This document shows, piece by piece, positions 8,874 to 17,647 of a stretch of DNA of 64,000 bases. The notes under the pieces are model-generated. The model saw only the letters and a program-made list of their open reading frames with translations, was not told the origin of the DNA and did no database searches. The DNA lies in NCBI GenBank assembly GCA_910579515.1, contig CAJTUV010000008.1:43168-107167 (forward strand), in the 5' to 3' direction. A program made the translations under genes and the position numbers. The stretch is from an uncultured Hungatella sp. (GTDB taxonomy: Bacteria > Bacillota > Clostridia > Lachnospirales > Lachnospiraceae). Position 1 is the first letter of the stretch, and every line of letters starts with the position of its first letter.

Positions 8874-10015
8874 GACATACTCCTTTTTTCCGAAATCTTC
8901 TGGATATGGGATAAAATCCTTTGGGTTGTCCGGCCGTCACAGCAGCCCATATGAAAGTCCCTTCCTTTTCTTAATGCCTCCCAAGGAGGATTTTCCATAG
9001 TATTTTGGACAATTTCTGCCAGCTTCTCTCCATTAGTTACTACAGGCCCGGGCAGGGAAGAATAGTCCAGATAAAACCCTCTGGCTTTCTCAAAGGTTGT
9101 GTAGTCAGGCGCAAACAGTACAAATGGCTTTTCAAAAAGCAGATAATCAAACAAAACAGAGGAATAATCTGTAATCAACAAATCTGTCACAGGGAGCAAC
9201 CGTTCCGTGGATATATCACAGTTGGAAATCAGCGCCTTGCGGTCAAGATAAGGATGGGCTTTAATAAGTACCAGCCAATCATCCCCTAATTCTTCCTGGA
9301 GGTGTAGTATATCTTCCGTTCCTTCCAGATAAGGCGAAGCTGCTGTCCCTCGGAAAGTAGGCGCCCATAAAACCACCTTTTTTCTTTTGGCATTCGGAAA
9401 TTGTTTATAAAAATCCTTTTTGCAGCTTTCGATAAATTCTTGGTCAAAATAAACATCACTGCGGCTGATTCCCGTAGCCCGGATGACCGATTTGGGAAGG
9501 TGCATAGATGCTGCAAAAACCGGAATGCAGCAGGGAGCGCTTACAGTTACCAAATCATAATTGCCATGCGGGTTAAGTTTGTAAAAGGGCGGAATGTCTT
9601 CTGGAGCTGCAAATCCCATCGTTTTCAGCAGCCCTCCAGAATGCCATAACTGGATTACAAGGGTCTCCTTTTTCTTGCGGCAGGAAGCGGCAGGAAGAAA
9701 GTAATCGCAGAGAAATACATACTGGGCAGAAGCATACAATTTCATAAATCGGATCATGGAAAAGAGCTGTGCTTTCATTCCCATGTTTCCAAAGTCATAG
9801 AAAAAGTCTATGATTTCAAACCCTGCTTGTTCTGCTGCCTCATACATCTTCTGCATACTGAAAGGCAAGGAATCATGATGGGCATCCGCAAACACCATCC
9901 GCCTGGGAATTACTGGAATATGGCGATAAAATCTATAAACTCCTGGAAGAAAAAGTCCCTGGATTATCATCTTCAAATATTGCTTTAAGACATATTTTCC
10001 GTTATTGGGACGCAT
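8846..10015 (-). CDS. CDP-glycerol glycerophosphotransferase family protein (TagB/TagF-like)
   Basis: 389 residues. Family motifs seen are QLWHSGG near 123, TGISRSDVYFD, VLWAPTFRGT, LIKAHPYL and LITDYSSVLFDY followed by EKPFVLFAPD. The enzyme should transfer a glycerol or other polyol phosphate from a CDP-donor to a membrane-linked acceptor. It follows the initiating sugar transferase by 77 bases and overlaps the exporter permease, so it may be the priming transferase (TagB/TarB role), with the AT-rich copy at 4573-5769 acting as a later or polymerising transferase. That division is inference from gene order. ATG 10015 has a strong GGGGAGGG site. Confidence 0.87.
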   Translation of the reverse strand: MRPNNGKYVLKQYLKMIIQGLFLPGVYRFYRHIPVIPRRMVFADAHHDSLPFSMQKMYEAAEQAGFEIIDFFYDFGNMGMKAQLFSMIRFMKLYASAQYVFLCDYFLPAASCRKKKETLVIQLWHSGGLLKTMGFAAPEDIPPFYKLNPHGNYDLVTVSAPCCIPVFAASMHLPKSVIRATGISRSDVYFDQEFIESCKKDFYKQFPNAKRKKVVLWAPTFRGTAASPYLEGTEDILHLQEELGDDWLVLIKAHPYLDRKALISNCDISTERLLPVTDLLITDYSSVLFDYLLFEKPFVLFAPDYTTFEKARGFYLDYSSLPGPVVTNGEKLAEIVQNTMENPPWEALRKGRDFHMGCCDGRTTQRILSHIQKISEKRSMSCRNVFLRT

Positions 10016-10092
10016 CGATTTCCCTCCCCATCTAGTTATGATATTTTTACGGAGGATTCCTCCAAGGCATTCTCCGTATGTATCCAGTACCG

Positions 10093-11451
10093 TTATTTCC
10101 CTTTCACCGCCGTCACCTGCCCATTATCAATCCCTTCCGTATTCTCTTTCTGGAACAGGATCTTAAAGGTCAGCAATAACAACTTCACATCCATCCACAC
10201 GGAATAATGTTCTATATAGAACAAATCCAGCTTCAGTTTGTCCTCCGGCGTCGTGTTATATTTCCCATACACCTGGGCATAGCCTGTCAGACCTGCTTTT
10301 ACTTTCAAGCGGAAATCAAACTCCGTCACCTTTTTTTGGTACTGTCTGGCAATTTCTGGACGCTCCGGCCTTGGTCCTACTAAAGACATATCGCCCTTTA
10401 AAATGTTAAACAGCTGGGGCAGTTCATCAAAATGAAGATTCCGGATCACCTTCCCCACTGGAGTCACCCTCCTATCGCCCTTTTGAGCCAGACGAGCACC
10501 AGACCGTTCAGAGTCCATCCGCATACTCCGGAACTTATAAATCTCAAACTCCTTCCCATCCTTTGTCAGCCGTTTCTGCTTATAAATCACCGGACCGCCG
10601 TCCTGCACCTTGATGCCAAGTGCGATAAGCAGCATAAAGGGCGATGTAAGGATGAGCATAAGAGAAGAAATCACCAAATCCATAAACCGCTTTACAATCA
10701 CCTGTTCCATACCCAGCCCCTGGTTGCGCAGCAGAAGAATCGGCGTATCAAACAAATGAATCTGTTCCGCCCCCAGAAGCATGATATCCGTTATCTTCGG
10801 GATAATATAAGAACGAATGGAATGCTGGAAACAATACTCCACAATCCTGCTCTGAATCTCCGGCGGCATCTCACACAGAACCACGTTTTCATAATGGTCA
10901 ATTCTCTCTAGTACTGCCCTAAGCCCCATCCCAGCCGGAACCATCTCACAAACCTGATATTTATCCTTCCTGGAATGAAGCTTCTCGACCAGATTCTTAG
11001 GAGGCCTCCCCCCATAAACCAACAGCAATCGTCTCGGCGGGTAAATCTTGGTATAAATCCAGCTCCACAACAATACCCAGGCGACAATCACCACCAGTTC
11101 CACGACAGTCATCTCAACCAGCCGTATGGGATTCATATAATCCCGACTGATGATGCAAAGCTGGATATACATGAGCACATTGGAACACAAGAGCGCCAAA
11201 ATCTGAGAATACAAAACATCCATCAGCCGCAGATATCCCAGTTTAAACCCATCATACAGCTTGGTAATCAGAAACAGGATTAAGGTGTAGCTGCCAATCA
11301 CCGCGTAGTTGCCTCTATGATAAAAGGATAGCTTAATATAATGAATGTAATGGCCGTACCAGATGGAAGCAAAGAGTAAAGTTTCTATCATTAACAGTAA
11401 CGTACTTTCGAAAAAAACAAGAAGTTTTTTATAGCGGTATCTTCTTCTCAT
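10093..11451 (-). CDS. Polyprenyl-phosphate sugar-1-phosphate transferase (WbaP/CpsE type)
   Basis: 452 residues. The N-terminal half has about five membrane segments and a CoA-binding-like soluble region; the C-terminal 200 residues are the bacterial sugar transferase domain (YKFRSMRMDSE, FDELPQLFNILKGDMSLVGP with the catalytic Asp-Glu pair, KAGLTGYAQVYG). It transfers a sugar-1-phosphate from a nucleotide sugar to undecaprenyl phosphate, the first membrane step of polymer synthesis. It is the first gene of cluster A, 168 bases from a divergent recombinase gene. The ribosome binding site before the ATG at 11451 is weak (GAAAGAAG), so the start may be slightly different. The sugar is not deducible. 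Confidence 0.9.
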   Translation of the reverse strand: MRRRYRYKKLLVFFESTLLLMIETLLFASIWYGHYIHYIKLSFYHRGNYAVIGSYTLILFLITKLYDGFKLGYLRLMDVLYSQILALLCSNVLMYIQLCIISRDYMNPIRLVEMTVVELVVIVAWVLLWSWIYTKIYPPRRLLLVYGGRPPKNLVEKLHSRKDKYQVCEMVPAGMGLRAVLERIDHYENVVLCEMPPEIQSRIVEYCFQHSIRSYIIPKITDIMLLGAEQIHLFDTPILLLRNQGLGMEQVIVKRFMDLVISSLMLILTSPFMLLIALGIKVQDGGPVIYKQKRLTKDGKEFEIYKFRSMRMDSERSGARLAQKGDRRVTPVGKVIRNLHFDELPQLFNILKGDMSLVGPRPERPEIARQYQKKVTEFDFRLKVKAGLTGYAQVYGKYNTTPEDKLKLDLFYIEHYSVWMDVKLLLLTFKILFQKENTEGIDNGQVTAVKGK

Positions 11452-11619
11452 GGTATCTTCTTTCTTAGTCCTTGTATTGTAACTGTGTCATTGGGGTGAA
11501 TCTAAGTGGCGAAAAGTATCCTTATTTAAAATAAATAGTTAACAAATGCGCAAGAATTTGCTTTACTAAAATTGTGAAGAAATCACATACAAAAGATAAA
11601 TGAAAATGGAGGAAGGCCA
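11452..11619. other. Divergent intergenic region between cluster A head and recombinase
   Basis: 168 bases must hold the promoters for both the sugar transferase (minus) and the recombinase (plus). An AT-only near-palindrome lies at 11522-11537 and a GGAGG site precedes the recombinase ATG. No convincing -35/-10 pair stands out on either strand. It is the obvious place to look for a recombination target, but I see no long inverted repeat in it. Confidence 0.4.
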
Positions 11620-12552
11620 ATGAAAAAGGATGTATTATTTGAAGATGTGATTAAAGAATGGCTGGAAGAAAAGAAGCTTTTTATCAAATATTCCACCTAC
11701 GCCTACTACACAATCGAAGCCAAAAACTATATTATTCCGATTTTAGGAAAAAGACCAGTAAAAGAAATTACAGAAAAGGAACTTCAAAGAACCATAATGT
11801 ATTGGCAAAAGGAAGGTGGGAACTGTCACAACCCACTCAAAAAAAGCACGGTTCAGAATCTTGTTACGATTACCAAACAGTGCATTAAATTTGCAATTAA
11901 AGAGGGATATATGGAAGAATGCGCCCTAGATCTCCATTTTATCCCAACAAACTATCATAAAAAGAAAAAGGTATTCTCAAAATCGGAACAGGTTGATATT
12001 ATACAGGCAGTTCTTGGCGAACCTTCCTATCGGACCTTTGGCATCCTGCTCTGTCTGAACAGTGGGTTACGAATTGGAGAGCTCTGCGCCCTGCGATGGG
12101 AAGATTTTGACTTTAAGAATGGGATTATTCATATTACCAAAACATTGCAGCGCGTTTATGACCCAGCCAGTACCCCAAAAACCAAAATTGTAATCTCTTC
12201 TCCTAAAACACTTACGTCAAATCGTGATATTCCTCTGTCAGCAAAAATGGTAGAGTTTATCTCCCAATTAGAGATTAATAAAATGGGGTATGTATTAACC
12301 AATGAAAACAGATATATGGAACCCAGAACATTCCGAAAATTCTATGCCCATTTTTTACAAAGGCATGGGATTGCGGCACTGAATGTTCATTGTTTGCGGC
12401 ATACGTTTGCGACACGGTGTATTGAAAATGGAGGGGATTATAAAAGTGTCAGCGAGATTCTCGGCCATACTACCATAAATACCACATTGAATATGTATGT
12501 ACATCCTCAACTGGAGGAAAAAAGGAAGTGTGTGGAATTGATTCAGTGGTAA
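11620..12552 (+). CDS. Tyrosine recombinase / phage-type integrase
   Basis: 310 residues with an N-terminal SAM-like DNA-binding domain (about 1-105) and a catalytic domain. All catalytic residues are present: R151 (SGLRIGELCALRW), K196, H257 and R260 (HCLRHTFA), H283 (LGHTT) and nucleophile Y293 (NMYVH). It looks intact. No other phage or conjugation genes are nearby, so it does not appear to be part of a complete mobile element. Its position directly divergent from a surface-polymer operon resembles recombinases that invert promoters of capsule loci, although no invertible repeat pair was found by eye. It has a GGAGG ribosome binding site and ends before a strong bidirectional terminator. 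Confidence 0.92.
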   Translation: MKKDVLFEDVIKEWLEEKKLFIKYSTYAYYTIEAKNYIIPILGKRPVKEITEKELQRTIMYWQKEGGNCHNPLKKSTVQNLVTITKQCIKFAIKEGYMEECALDLHFIPTNYHKKKKVFSKSEQVDIIQAVLGEPSYRTFGILLCLNSGLRIGELCALRWEDFDFKNGIIHITKTLQRVYDPASTPKTKIVISSPKTLTSNRDIPLSAKMVEFISQLEINKMGYVLTNENRYMEPRTFRKFYAHFLQRHGIAALNVHCLRHTFATRCIENGGDYKSVSEILGHTTINTTLNMYVHPQLEEKRKCVELIQW

Positions 12553-12606
12553 ATGTTATTTCTGTTCACCCTGTACTTTATGCTTGAACCTTCTGAAAGT
12601 CAAAGA

Positions 12607-12644
12607 CCTCGCTGCAAGCAAAGGGTATCAAGCTTGCAGCGAGG
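12607..12644. terminator. Bidirectional rho-independent terminator
   Basis: Perfect 13-base-pair stem (CCTCGCTGCAAGC at 12607-12619 with GCTTGCAGCGAGG at 12632-12644) and a 12-base loop, between the convergent recombinase gene and glycosyltransferase gene. A T-rich tract (AATTTT) follows on the plus strand. Confidence 0.85.
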
Positions 12645-12654
12645 CAGAACAATT

Positions 12655-13443
12655 TTATCTCTTCCTTTTTACCTTTCTGTACTTTAAAATCCCACTCACC
12701 ATATAAAATAAAAAGTGCCAGAAAGCTGACAATGGAGGAATCCCCACAAATCTCAAAGAGTGATAATGCATCCATGCCGATTTCAGTTTATTGGACGACT
12801 TCCCTCCTTGGGAACACCGATATTTTAATAGTGGTTCATTGATGGCATACGCTTTTTTGTATTTTTTCAATATCTTCAGCCATGTAATGTAGTCTTCGTG
12901 AAGTTCATCATGCAGCATAGGAAACTCCCTGGCAATCTCTGTTCGCATCAGCACAGAAGAGCAGTTAATAGAATTATCATAAAGTAAACTCCGATACGTA
13001 ATAATTGGCTTTACCGGCACGATTATTCCTGTAAGCTCTCCTTGATGTGTTGCAAACTCCCTGGCTGTAGAGCAGAGAACTCCTCCTGTACGATTCAGTA
13101 GCGCCAACTGTTTTTTCAGCTTCTCTTCTGTCCACCAGTCATCACTGTCTAAAAAGGCAACATAAGGTGCGCAGGCAAGCTTAACACCCAAATTTCGGGA
13201 GGCTGCTGCACCAAGATTCTCCCTGGAATCAATGATATTCCATTTAATGTGGTCAGAGTCATATTTCTCCTGACAATTTTGAATGATATCTGCCGTATGG
13301 TCAAGAGAGGCATCATTTATGATAACTAATTCAACATCTATCCCCTGTATTACAGCTGAATAGATCGCCGCCTCAATGGTTTCTTCACTATTGTAGGCTG
13401 GAATAATTACGGATACTAACGGATTTATTTGCTTCCCATACAT
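12655..13443 (-). CDS. Family 2 glycosyltransferase
   Basis: About 262 residues, GT-A fold. The start VSVIIPAYNSEE, the acidic NDASLDHT and AFLDSDDWW motifs and ENLGAAASRNLG are standard for GT2 enzymes that use a nucleotide sugar and a divalent metal. The reading frame is open up to an ATG at 13566, but the ATG at 13443 is chosen because AAGGAAG precedes it by ten bases and the GT2 fold begins right after. The extra 41 codons would overlap the upstream repeat-protein gene. A hydrophobic stretch near the C-terminus may touch the membrane. It follows the 516-residue repeat protein on the same strand but is not within a polymer cluster; its acceptor is unknown. Confidence 0.85.
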   Translation of the reverse strand: MYGKQINPLVSVIIPAYNSEETIEAAIYSAVIQGIDVELVIINDASLDHTADIIQNCQEKYDSDHIKWNIIDSRENLGAAASRNLGVKLACAPYVAFLDSDDWWTEEKLKKQLALLNRTGGVLCSTAREFATHQGELTGIIVPVKPIITYRSLLYDNSINCSSVLMRTEIAREFPMLHDELHEDYITWLKILKKYKKAYAINEPLLKYRCSQGGKSSNKLKSAWMHYHSLRFVGIPPLSAFWHFLFYMVSGILKYRKVKRKR

Positions 13444-13525
13444 GATTTTAATTCTTCCTTTATGAATTACTGTGACATACTGTTTTAATGCTATCTCAAA
13501 AAAGCCAGTTTTGTCAAGTAAAGCT

Positions 13526-15076
13526 TTAAGGCAGCTCCATATATACTTCGTATTCTCCAAAACCATTTTTGTATTCGATGCTTAAAATATAGAGTTTTCC
13601 TTCCTCCAGATCAACTCTCAGCTTATCTATGCCGCTTTTTAAAGACTTTTCGTTTTCTCCGCTGATTCGGACATTCACGTTTGCATCAGTACTTACCTCT
13701 GTATCAAAAATATAAGTTCCAGTATACGGCGCCATGTAGTAATATCGATCCTTTTGATCCCGATAGGTAATGCTGCCGCCAATAAAATCGTCCTCTGTTA
13801 TAGATATTGGCTCCATAGGAACGCCTATGTTTAACACATAGTCGCAGGGGGCGTTTCGGTATTCTACGCTTAAAATATAAGTTTCTCCAGACACCAGCTC
13901 AATGGTCAGTCCATTTGCAACCTCTTTTATTCTTTGCCCATTTTGTCCGCTGATCCGAACATCGACCTGTCCTCCGGAACTGAGTACTGTATCGAAACGA
14001 TAGGTTCCGCTGGTTAAAGCCGTGTAACGATATCGGTCCTTTTGATTTCGATAAAGCATACTTCCTGCTACTGAAGTATTTTCCATGATATCTCGTATGG
14101 GCTGTGGTACGCCTAAATGAATCTCATAGTCGCTGGGGCCATTGTTATATTCCACACTTAAGAGATAGGTCTTTCCTGCCTCTAAATCAATGTTCAACAC
14201 ATTGATTCCATCCTCGATACTATTTCCATTTTCTCCACTGATTTGAACGTTGACCTTAGCAGCCGCATCCACCTTTGTGTCAAATCGGTACGTTCCACTT
14301 ACTGGAGCTGTATAACGATAGTTATCATTCTGCCCCCGATACGTAATGCGCCCAGACACAACCGAAGCCCCTGTAATATCCTGTATCTCCTTGGGAACTC
14401 CTATACTTACCTGGTAATCACAGGGGCCGTTTCGGTATCCAATACTTAAAATGTATGATTTTCCCGCTGTTAAGTCAATGGTCAGACCATTCGTACCATA
14501 ATCAAGAGCGACTCCATTTTCCCCACGAATCTCAACTCTAACCTGCCCTCCTGAACTTAGATCTGTATCAAACCGATAGGTTCCACTAACAGAGGCTGTA
14601 TATCTATATTGATCTTCTTGGGCCTTTTTCTGAATCTTCCCCTGAAATGAGGACATCCCTGTTACATCTGCCACAGCTGGCTGCGTTGGCGCTTCGGTGG
14701 AGGCTTGGGTTGAGGGATGGGTTGGCTCCTCAGTTGTGGCAGGCGGATTTGTGGACTCTGCCATCGTCTCAAAAGAGGATTGCTCGGTGGAATGGGGCTC
14801 TGTCTTAGGCGGAGAGGTCTCCTCTTCTGTCGTTTCATAAGGAGCGGATTCCTCATATGACGAAGTGACAGGACTACCTGTCGTTTCTATGACATATGTG
14901 GACCCTGAATCCATAAACATTGGTTTTATAGCATCGTAAATGAAGCTTGTTACAAGCCCTGTTAGAATTGCTGCTAAAAAACAGACCACAGCCTTAGATA
15001 TATTTTCGCCTTCTGCCTGTTTCAAGGTAAAATAAAAACCAATTACGCCAATAACCACACTAATAATCCACTTCAT
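13526..15076 (-). CDS. Membrane-anchored surface protein with four 96-residue repeats
   Basis: 516 residues, not assigned to a named family. Two N-terminal hydrophobic segments (about 2-18 and 29-48) anchor it. Residues about 58-135 form a Thr/Ser/Pro/Glu-rich linker of the kind that spans the cell wall. Four tandem repeats start at residues 137, 233, 329 and 425, exactly 96 apart. Each carries the pattern YRYTAxxSGTYRFDT, ISGENG, and LxAGKTYxLSVEYxNGPxDYxIxxGVP. The repeats resemble beta-sandwich domains of the pre-peptidase C-terminal kind, a family resemblance rather than a proof. Function is probably adhesion or carbohydrate/protein binding outside the cell. The start ATG has an AAGGAGG site. 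The nearby glycosyltransferase could glycosylate the linker, but that is speculation. Confidence 0.75.
   Translation of the reverse strand: MKWIISVVIGVIGFYFTLKQAEGENISKAVVCFLAAILTGLVTSFIYDAIKPMFMDSGSTYVIETTGSPVTSSYEESAPYETTEEETSPPKTEPHSTEQSSFETMAESTNPPATTEEPTHPSTQASTEAPTQPAVADVTGMSSFQGKIQKKAQEDQYRYTASVSGTYRFDTDLSSGGQVRVEIRGENGVALDYGTNGLTIDLTAGKSYILSIGYRNGPCDYQVSIGVPKEIQDITGASVVSGRITYRGQNDNYRYTAPVSGTYRFDTKVDAAAKVNVQISGENGNSIEDGINVLNIDLEAGKTYLLSVEYNNGPSDYEIHLGVPQPIRDIMENTSVAGSMLYRNQKDRYRYTALTSGTYRFDTVLSSGGQVDVRISGQNGQRIKEVANGLTIELVSGETYILSVEYRNAPCDYVLNIGVPMEPISITEDDFIGGSITYRDQKDRYYYMAPYTGTYIFDTEVSTDANVNVRISGENEKSLKSGIDKLRVDLEEGKLYILSIEYKNGFGEYEVYMELP
13529..14668 (-). repeat. Four tandem 288-base coding repeats
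   Basis: Repeat units inside the 516-residue protein gene begin at about 14668, 14380, 14092 and 13804 (minus strand), each 96 codons; the last is 92 codons plus stop. Protein-level identity is high around SGTYRFDT and LSVEY motifs. The DNA has diverged, so the repeats are old rather than freshly duplicated. Confidence 0.8.
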
Positions 15077-15214
15077 GCCAAAATTCCTCCTTATGTTACT
15101 CTATAAATAAACGATTATTGTCATTGGCTGTAACTATGTTCTTCCAAGGTTTCTTGTACTATTTCCTCCTCTCATCGAATATATTAGACCAACGAATACA
15201 TAAAGGAGTCTCCT

Positions 15215-15574
15215 ATGGAACTATCAAATTCAAAGGCATTCCTCCGCTCTCTCCTCTTCTCTTATCTCCTGTCCGGCATCTTATTGGTGGTGATCTCCTT
15301 CGCCCTATACCGGTTTCACCTAAAAGAGTCTCAAATCCAGATGGCGGTTATCCTGGTTTATGTCCTATCCTGTGCCCTGGCCGGACTTGTGGCCGGAAAA
15401 GGGGTAGGCCGTCAGAGGTTTTTCTGCGGATTGTTAGCTGGACTGCTGTATTTTCTGGTTCTTATGGCTGTTTCTTTTCTACTGGAAAAGGGTATCATTT
15501 CCTCTGTCCAGCAGATTATTACAGTCATGGCAATTTGTGTTGGAAGCGGAATCCTGGGAGGAATATTAAGCTAG
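15215..15574 (+). CDS. Small four-helix membrane protein (TIGR04086-like)
   Basis: 119 residues with four hydrophobic segments (about 12-30, 41-61, 66-86 and 95-117) and short Gly-rich turns such as GLVAGKGVGRQRFFCG. It resembles the TIGR04086 family of Clostridia membrane proteins, whose function is unknown. The ATG has a strong AAAGGAG site. It is transcribed away from the repeat-protein gene and ends before a hairpin terminator. Its occurrence as a single conserved gene suggests a housekeeping membrane role rather than a link to glycan synthesis. Confidence 0.75.
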   Translation: MELSNSKAFLRSLLFSYLLSGILLVVISFALYRFHLKESQIQMAVILVYVLSCALAGLVAGKGVGRQRFFCGLLAGLLYFLVLMAVSFLLEKGIISSVQQIITVMAICVGSGILGGILS

Positions 15575-15599
15575 ATTTTTAACTGGGGGGCAGCATTTT

Positions 15600-15623
15600 A
15601 GGGGCTGCAAATTGCAGCCCCCT
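15600..15623. terminator. Bidirectional hairpin terminator
   Basis: GGGGCTGC and GCAGCCCC arms around AAATT, extendable by an outer A-T pair with one bulged C, in the gap between a plus-strand membrane-protein gene and the minus-strand CBS-domain gene. There is no long T tract next to the stem. Confidence 0.65.
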
Positions 15624-15641
15624 ATGTCTTTGGTGTAAGCC

Positions 15642-16925
15642 CTATGCCGGTTCTTCCTGATCTCCCTCTTCTTTAGCAGGCAGAACAATTTTTATTCGGT
15701 CAATCCGGTTTTTATCCACACTCTCTACTACAAACCGGATTCCGTTATCTGTCACCTCTTCCCCTTCCTCAGGAAGATGGTCCAAAAGGCCAATAACCAA
15801 TCCGCCTACCGAATCATAGTCCTCTGACTCTAATTCCAGTCCAAGACGATCATTCAAATCATCCAGCTTCATGGCCCCTTCTACAGAGTACTCCCCGGGA
15901 GCCATCTCGACCAGGCTCTTTTCCTCATCCTCATCATACTCGTCCCTGATTTCGCCTACGATCTCCTCCAGCATGTCCTCCAGTGTAATCAATCCGGCTG
16001 TAGCTCCATACTCATCCAGCACAATCACAATATTATTAAAGGTTTTCCTCATTTCTACCATAAGTTCTGCCGTTTTCTTGTATTCGTAAGTATAAAGAGG
16101 TTCTCTTAAATAATCCCGAATATGAAATTCCTCATGATTATCAATGAGAAGCAAATCTTTCACATTAATAATGCCAACCACATTATCCGTATTCTCTTCA
16201 AAAACCGGAATCCGAGTATATTTTTCTTCACGGAAAATATCCAGAAGTTCCTGATAAGTAGCATTTACCTCCACCAAAGTCATATCAATCCGAGGAACCA
16301 TGATATCCTTTGCAACAGAGTCGCCAAAATCGAACACATTGTTTATCATCTTCTTTTCTTCAGATTCGATAACCCCTTCTTCATGGCTTACCTCAACAAT
16401 CGTCCGAAGTTCATCCTCTGTGATGGAATCGCGTTTTGCATTAGGGTCAATCCGCAAAAGCAAAAGCACCCCTAAAGACAACTGATTTACCACATAAATC
16501 ACTGGCGTCAAAACCACCATTAACCCATATATAATTTTTGCATTTTTTAATGCTATGGATTCTGCGGATATTGTAGATAAAGTTTTTGGCGTAATCTCGC
16601 CAAACACCAGAATTAATAATGTCAGGATACCGGTAGCAACTCCTACTGCCCTATTTCCGAATAGACTGATCGTCAACGTAGTCATAAGAGAAGAGGCTGT
16701 CAAGTTTACGATATTGTTACCGATGAGAATCGCGCTAAGCATCTTCCCCTGTTCCTCAATGACCTTTGACAAAATAATCGCTTTCGGATCACCGGCATCC
16801 GCCAAAGTGCGGATACGAATTTTATTCACAGTGGTAAGAGCTGTTTCCGACGATGAGAAAAAAGCAGATAAAGCCAATAAAACAATTAATACAAGCAACT
16901 GTATGGCGTCACTCGAGTCCAACAA
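15642..16925 (-). CDS. CNNM/CorC-type membrane protein with CBS pair (hemolysin family)
   Basis: 427 residues. A DUF21 membrane domain (about 1-190, with SAFFSSSETALTTVNKIRI near the start), a CBS pair (about 205-330) and a C-terminal CorC/HlyC transporter-associated domain (about 345-420) come in the order usual for this family. Members are linked to magnesium or other cation export and are often misnamed hemolysins. The start codon is TTG, seven bases after an AAGGAG site, and the next codon is also TTG. A nested inverted repeat lies upstream. No regulatory riboswitch (for example an M-box) was recognised. Confidence 0.88.
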   Translation of the reverse strand: MLDSSDAIQLLVLIVLLALSAFFSSSETALTTVNKIRIRTLADAGDPKAIILSKVIEEQGKMLSAILIGNNIVNLTASSLMTTLTISLFGNRAVGVATGILTLLILVFGEITPKTLSTISAESIALKNAKIIYGLMVVLTPVIYVVNQLSLGVLLLLRIDPNAKRDSITEDELRTIVEVSHEEGVIESEEKKMINNVFDFGDSVAKDIMVPRIDMTLVEVNATYQELLDIFREEKYTRIPVFEENTDNVVGIINVKDLLLIDNHEEFHIRDYLREPLYTYEYKKTAELMVEMRKTFNNIVIVLDEYGATAGLITLEDMLEEIVGEIRDEYDEDEEKSLVEMAPGEYSVEGAMKLDDLNDRLGLELESEDYDSVGGLVIGLLDHLPEEGEEVTDNGIRFVVESVDKNRIDRIKIVLPAKEEGDQEEPA

Positions 16926-17004
16926 AAATCACTCCTTATTTACTATATTTTAGTAGTGATTGTACATGAAAATTCTATATTTGTCAAATAAAACAAGGGA
17001 TAAA

Positions 17005-17142
17005 GTTACAGCCACGCTCCCTCCTGGTCGCCGCTTTCTGTGTAGTTGAAGCGCTGGCTGAAAAGGACTTCAATCGTTCTTTAGATGTTTTGCAGTACTT
17101 CCCAACCAGCGCTTTCCCCCCTGAAAGTATCCTGGCTGTGAC
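17005..17142. repeat. Nested inverted-repeat element, possible structured RNA
   Basis: 138 bases between the CBS-protein gene start and the lspA stop. The outer arms are GTTACAGCCA (17005-17014) and TGGCTGTGAC (17133-17142), paired with one G-U. The middle arms are CTTTC (17034-17038) and GAAAG (17123-17127). The inner arms are AAGCGCTGG (17049-17057) and CCAGCGCTT (17106-17114). The nesting is consistent with one long folded structure. It could be a small palindromic mobile repeat, a 3' structure of the lspA transcript, or a leader element of the CBS gene. Confidence 0.5.
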
Positions 17143-17151
17143 ATAAGCCGT

Positions 17152-17619
17152 TTATTTTTCCCTGACAGACTGAAACATCTCCACAATCAGTAAAAGAAAT
17201 GCTCCCAAAATAACGCATACATCAGCCAGATTAAACGTCACTTCCTTCAATTTTTTCCAACGAATGCTTACATAGTCCACCACATATCCACGGGTCATGC
17301 GGTCGTATAAATTACTGAGACCTCCCCCTATAACCAGAGCCAGTCCAATCTTCTCTGGCATATTTCCTTTTTTGGGGTAAATCCAGGCGAATATTCCCGC
17401 CACAGCGGAGACCACAGCCAAAGGAAGCTGTTTTACCAATTCCTTCTTCTGTCTCAGTATGCCGAAAGGAAGTCCATCATTGTGATCTCGATGAAGCATA
17501 ATCATTCCTCTGGTTCCCTCCAGCTCTTTCGGAAATACAGATGGATCTTCCCTCTCTATGGTATCTTTAATTCCCAAATCAATCAGTAAAACTGCGGCTA
17601 TTAACAAGAAAAGCCCCAT
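17152..17619 (-). CDS. lspA: Signal peptidase II family protein
   Basis: 155 residues with four membrane segments. The two catalytic-aspartate regions are present: SNLYDRMTRGYVVDYV (D115) and FNLADV (D133). Signal peptidase II removes the signal peptide of lipoproteins after lipid attachment, in the membrane. The usual NxGAAFG loop appears as HNDGLPFG, so the protein is a divergent member and may not be the only copy in the genome. The ATG has a GGAGG site, and a plausible promoter lies at 17648-17676. It is divergent from the protease gene. Confidence 0.85.
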   Translation of the reverse strand: MGLFLLIAAVLLIDLGIKDTIEREDPSVFPKELEGTRGMIMLHRDHNDGLPFGILRQKKELVKQLPLAVVSAVAGIFAWIYPKKGNMPEKIGLALVIGGGLSNLYDRMTRGYVVDYVSIRWKKLKEVTFNLADVCVILGAFLLLIVEMFQSVREK

Positions 17620-17647
17620 ATCTATTGCCTCCTTCTTCTTTTTCTCT

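Noticed and set aside
10048..10078. Hairpin TACGGAG / CTCCGTA between the sugar transferase and the next gene
   Set aside because: No T tract on the minus strand and a small stem; probably incidental, and the genes are likely co-transcribed.
10432..10911. A 159-codon plus-strand open frame opposite the cluster A sugar transferase
   Set aside because: His/Pro/Gln-rich low-complexity product typical of antisense frames, and it lies inside a well-supported gene.
11620..12552. Calling a prophage or integrative element from the recombinase
   Set aside because: No attachment-site duplication, no phage or conjugation genes, and housekeeping-type genes on one side.
11500..12575. Short inverted repeat GGGTGAA / TTCACCC flanking the recombinase gene
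   Set aside because: Only seven bases match, which is expected by chance; not enough for an invertible element.
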